A stretch of DNA of 64,000 nucleotides from Pseudomonadota bacterium (GTDB lineage: Bacteria > Pseudomonadota > Alphaproteobacteria > Micropepsales > Micropepsaceae). Location: positions 1 through 64,000 of the forward strand of contig JAJZDZ010000001.1 of NCBI GenBank assembly GCA_021851325.1, written 5' to 3'. A program made the position numbers and the translations under genes. Below are positions 63,924 through 64,000 of the stretch, one piece after another. The notes beneath the pieces are model-generated. The model had not been told where the DNA came from and searched no databases. It saw nothing but the letters and a program-made list of their open reading frames with translations. Positions within the stretch are counted from its first letter, which is position 1. Each line of letters begins with the position of its first letter.

Positions 63924-64000
63924 GTCTACCGGGGCGCACGACACAACCGGCCGCCGCGCATCGGCTCCGGCACACCTGTGGTGCTGGGCACGGAGAGGGC

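Overview
The window reads as chromosomal DNA of a high-GC alphaproteobacterium. The clues are an ATP12-type F1-ATPase assembly factor, a degenerate-Nudix NAD regulator (NadQ type) with its likely operators in front of nadABC, glnB-glnA, twin bactofilins, and a SUF operon headed by an IscR-type Rrf2 regulator. I cannot name the genus. I see no prophage, insertion sequence, CRISPR array, rRNA or tRNA. Gene density is high, with many 1-11 bp overlaps between co-directional genes.

Layout. The left edge holds the first 48 codons of an ammonium transporter (amtB, minus strand). A lone amidohydrolase follows, then a metal-type export cassette: a DUF2946-like protein, an outer-membrane factor, a periplasmic adaptor and an HME-RND pump (2.1-8.4 kb). 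From 8.8 to 18.2 kb come single metabolic genes: a DedA-rhodanese fusion, an alpha/beta hydrolase, cysE, a DODA-type dioxygenase with a coupled 25-codon leader ORF, a nitroreductase, a formylglycine-type sulfatase, queE, a KAS III-like synthase and a tandem universal stress protein. From 18.4 to 25.5 kb lies an NAD-centred region: HD hydrolase, protein tyrosine phosphatase and nadQ in one run, an M20 hydrolase facing it, then two palindromic operators and nadA-nadB-nadC.

From 25.6 to 37.6 kb: an SDR and a RidA protein, two GNAT acetyltransferases, an acyl-CoA carboxylase beta subunit, a fluoride-export unit (crcB-DUF190) behind a fluoride riboswitch, an RluA pseudouridine synthase with ATP12, an amidase with a SixA-like phosphatase, and a thiolase-like protein with an aminotransferase. 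From 37.9 to 55.4 kb: glnB-glnA, two tandem paralogous membrane histidine kinases, parE, two bactofilins, a polytopic M28 peptidase, a DEAD-box helicase, an aldehyde dehydrogenase, a diguanylate cyclase, an enoyl-CoA hydratase and an MFS transporter. From 62.9 down to 55.4 kb on the minus strand is a complete SUF operon in the order iscR, NifS-like desulfurase, sufB, sufC, sufD, sufS, sufU-like, sufT-like, sufA. A divergent alpha/beta hydrolase closes the window.

The most informative regulatory elements are the fluoride riboswitch (29871-29935), whose 3' end is perfectly complementary over 9 nt to the crcB ribosome-binding site, and the paired palindromes at 21868-21957 in front of nadABC. 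No clearly new defence or mobile system was found. The best candidates for new biology are the HD-phosphatase-NadQ operon, the tandem histidine kinases without a nearby response regulator, and the leader ORF coupled to the dioxygenase.
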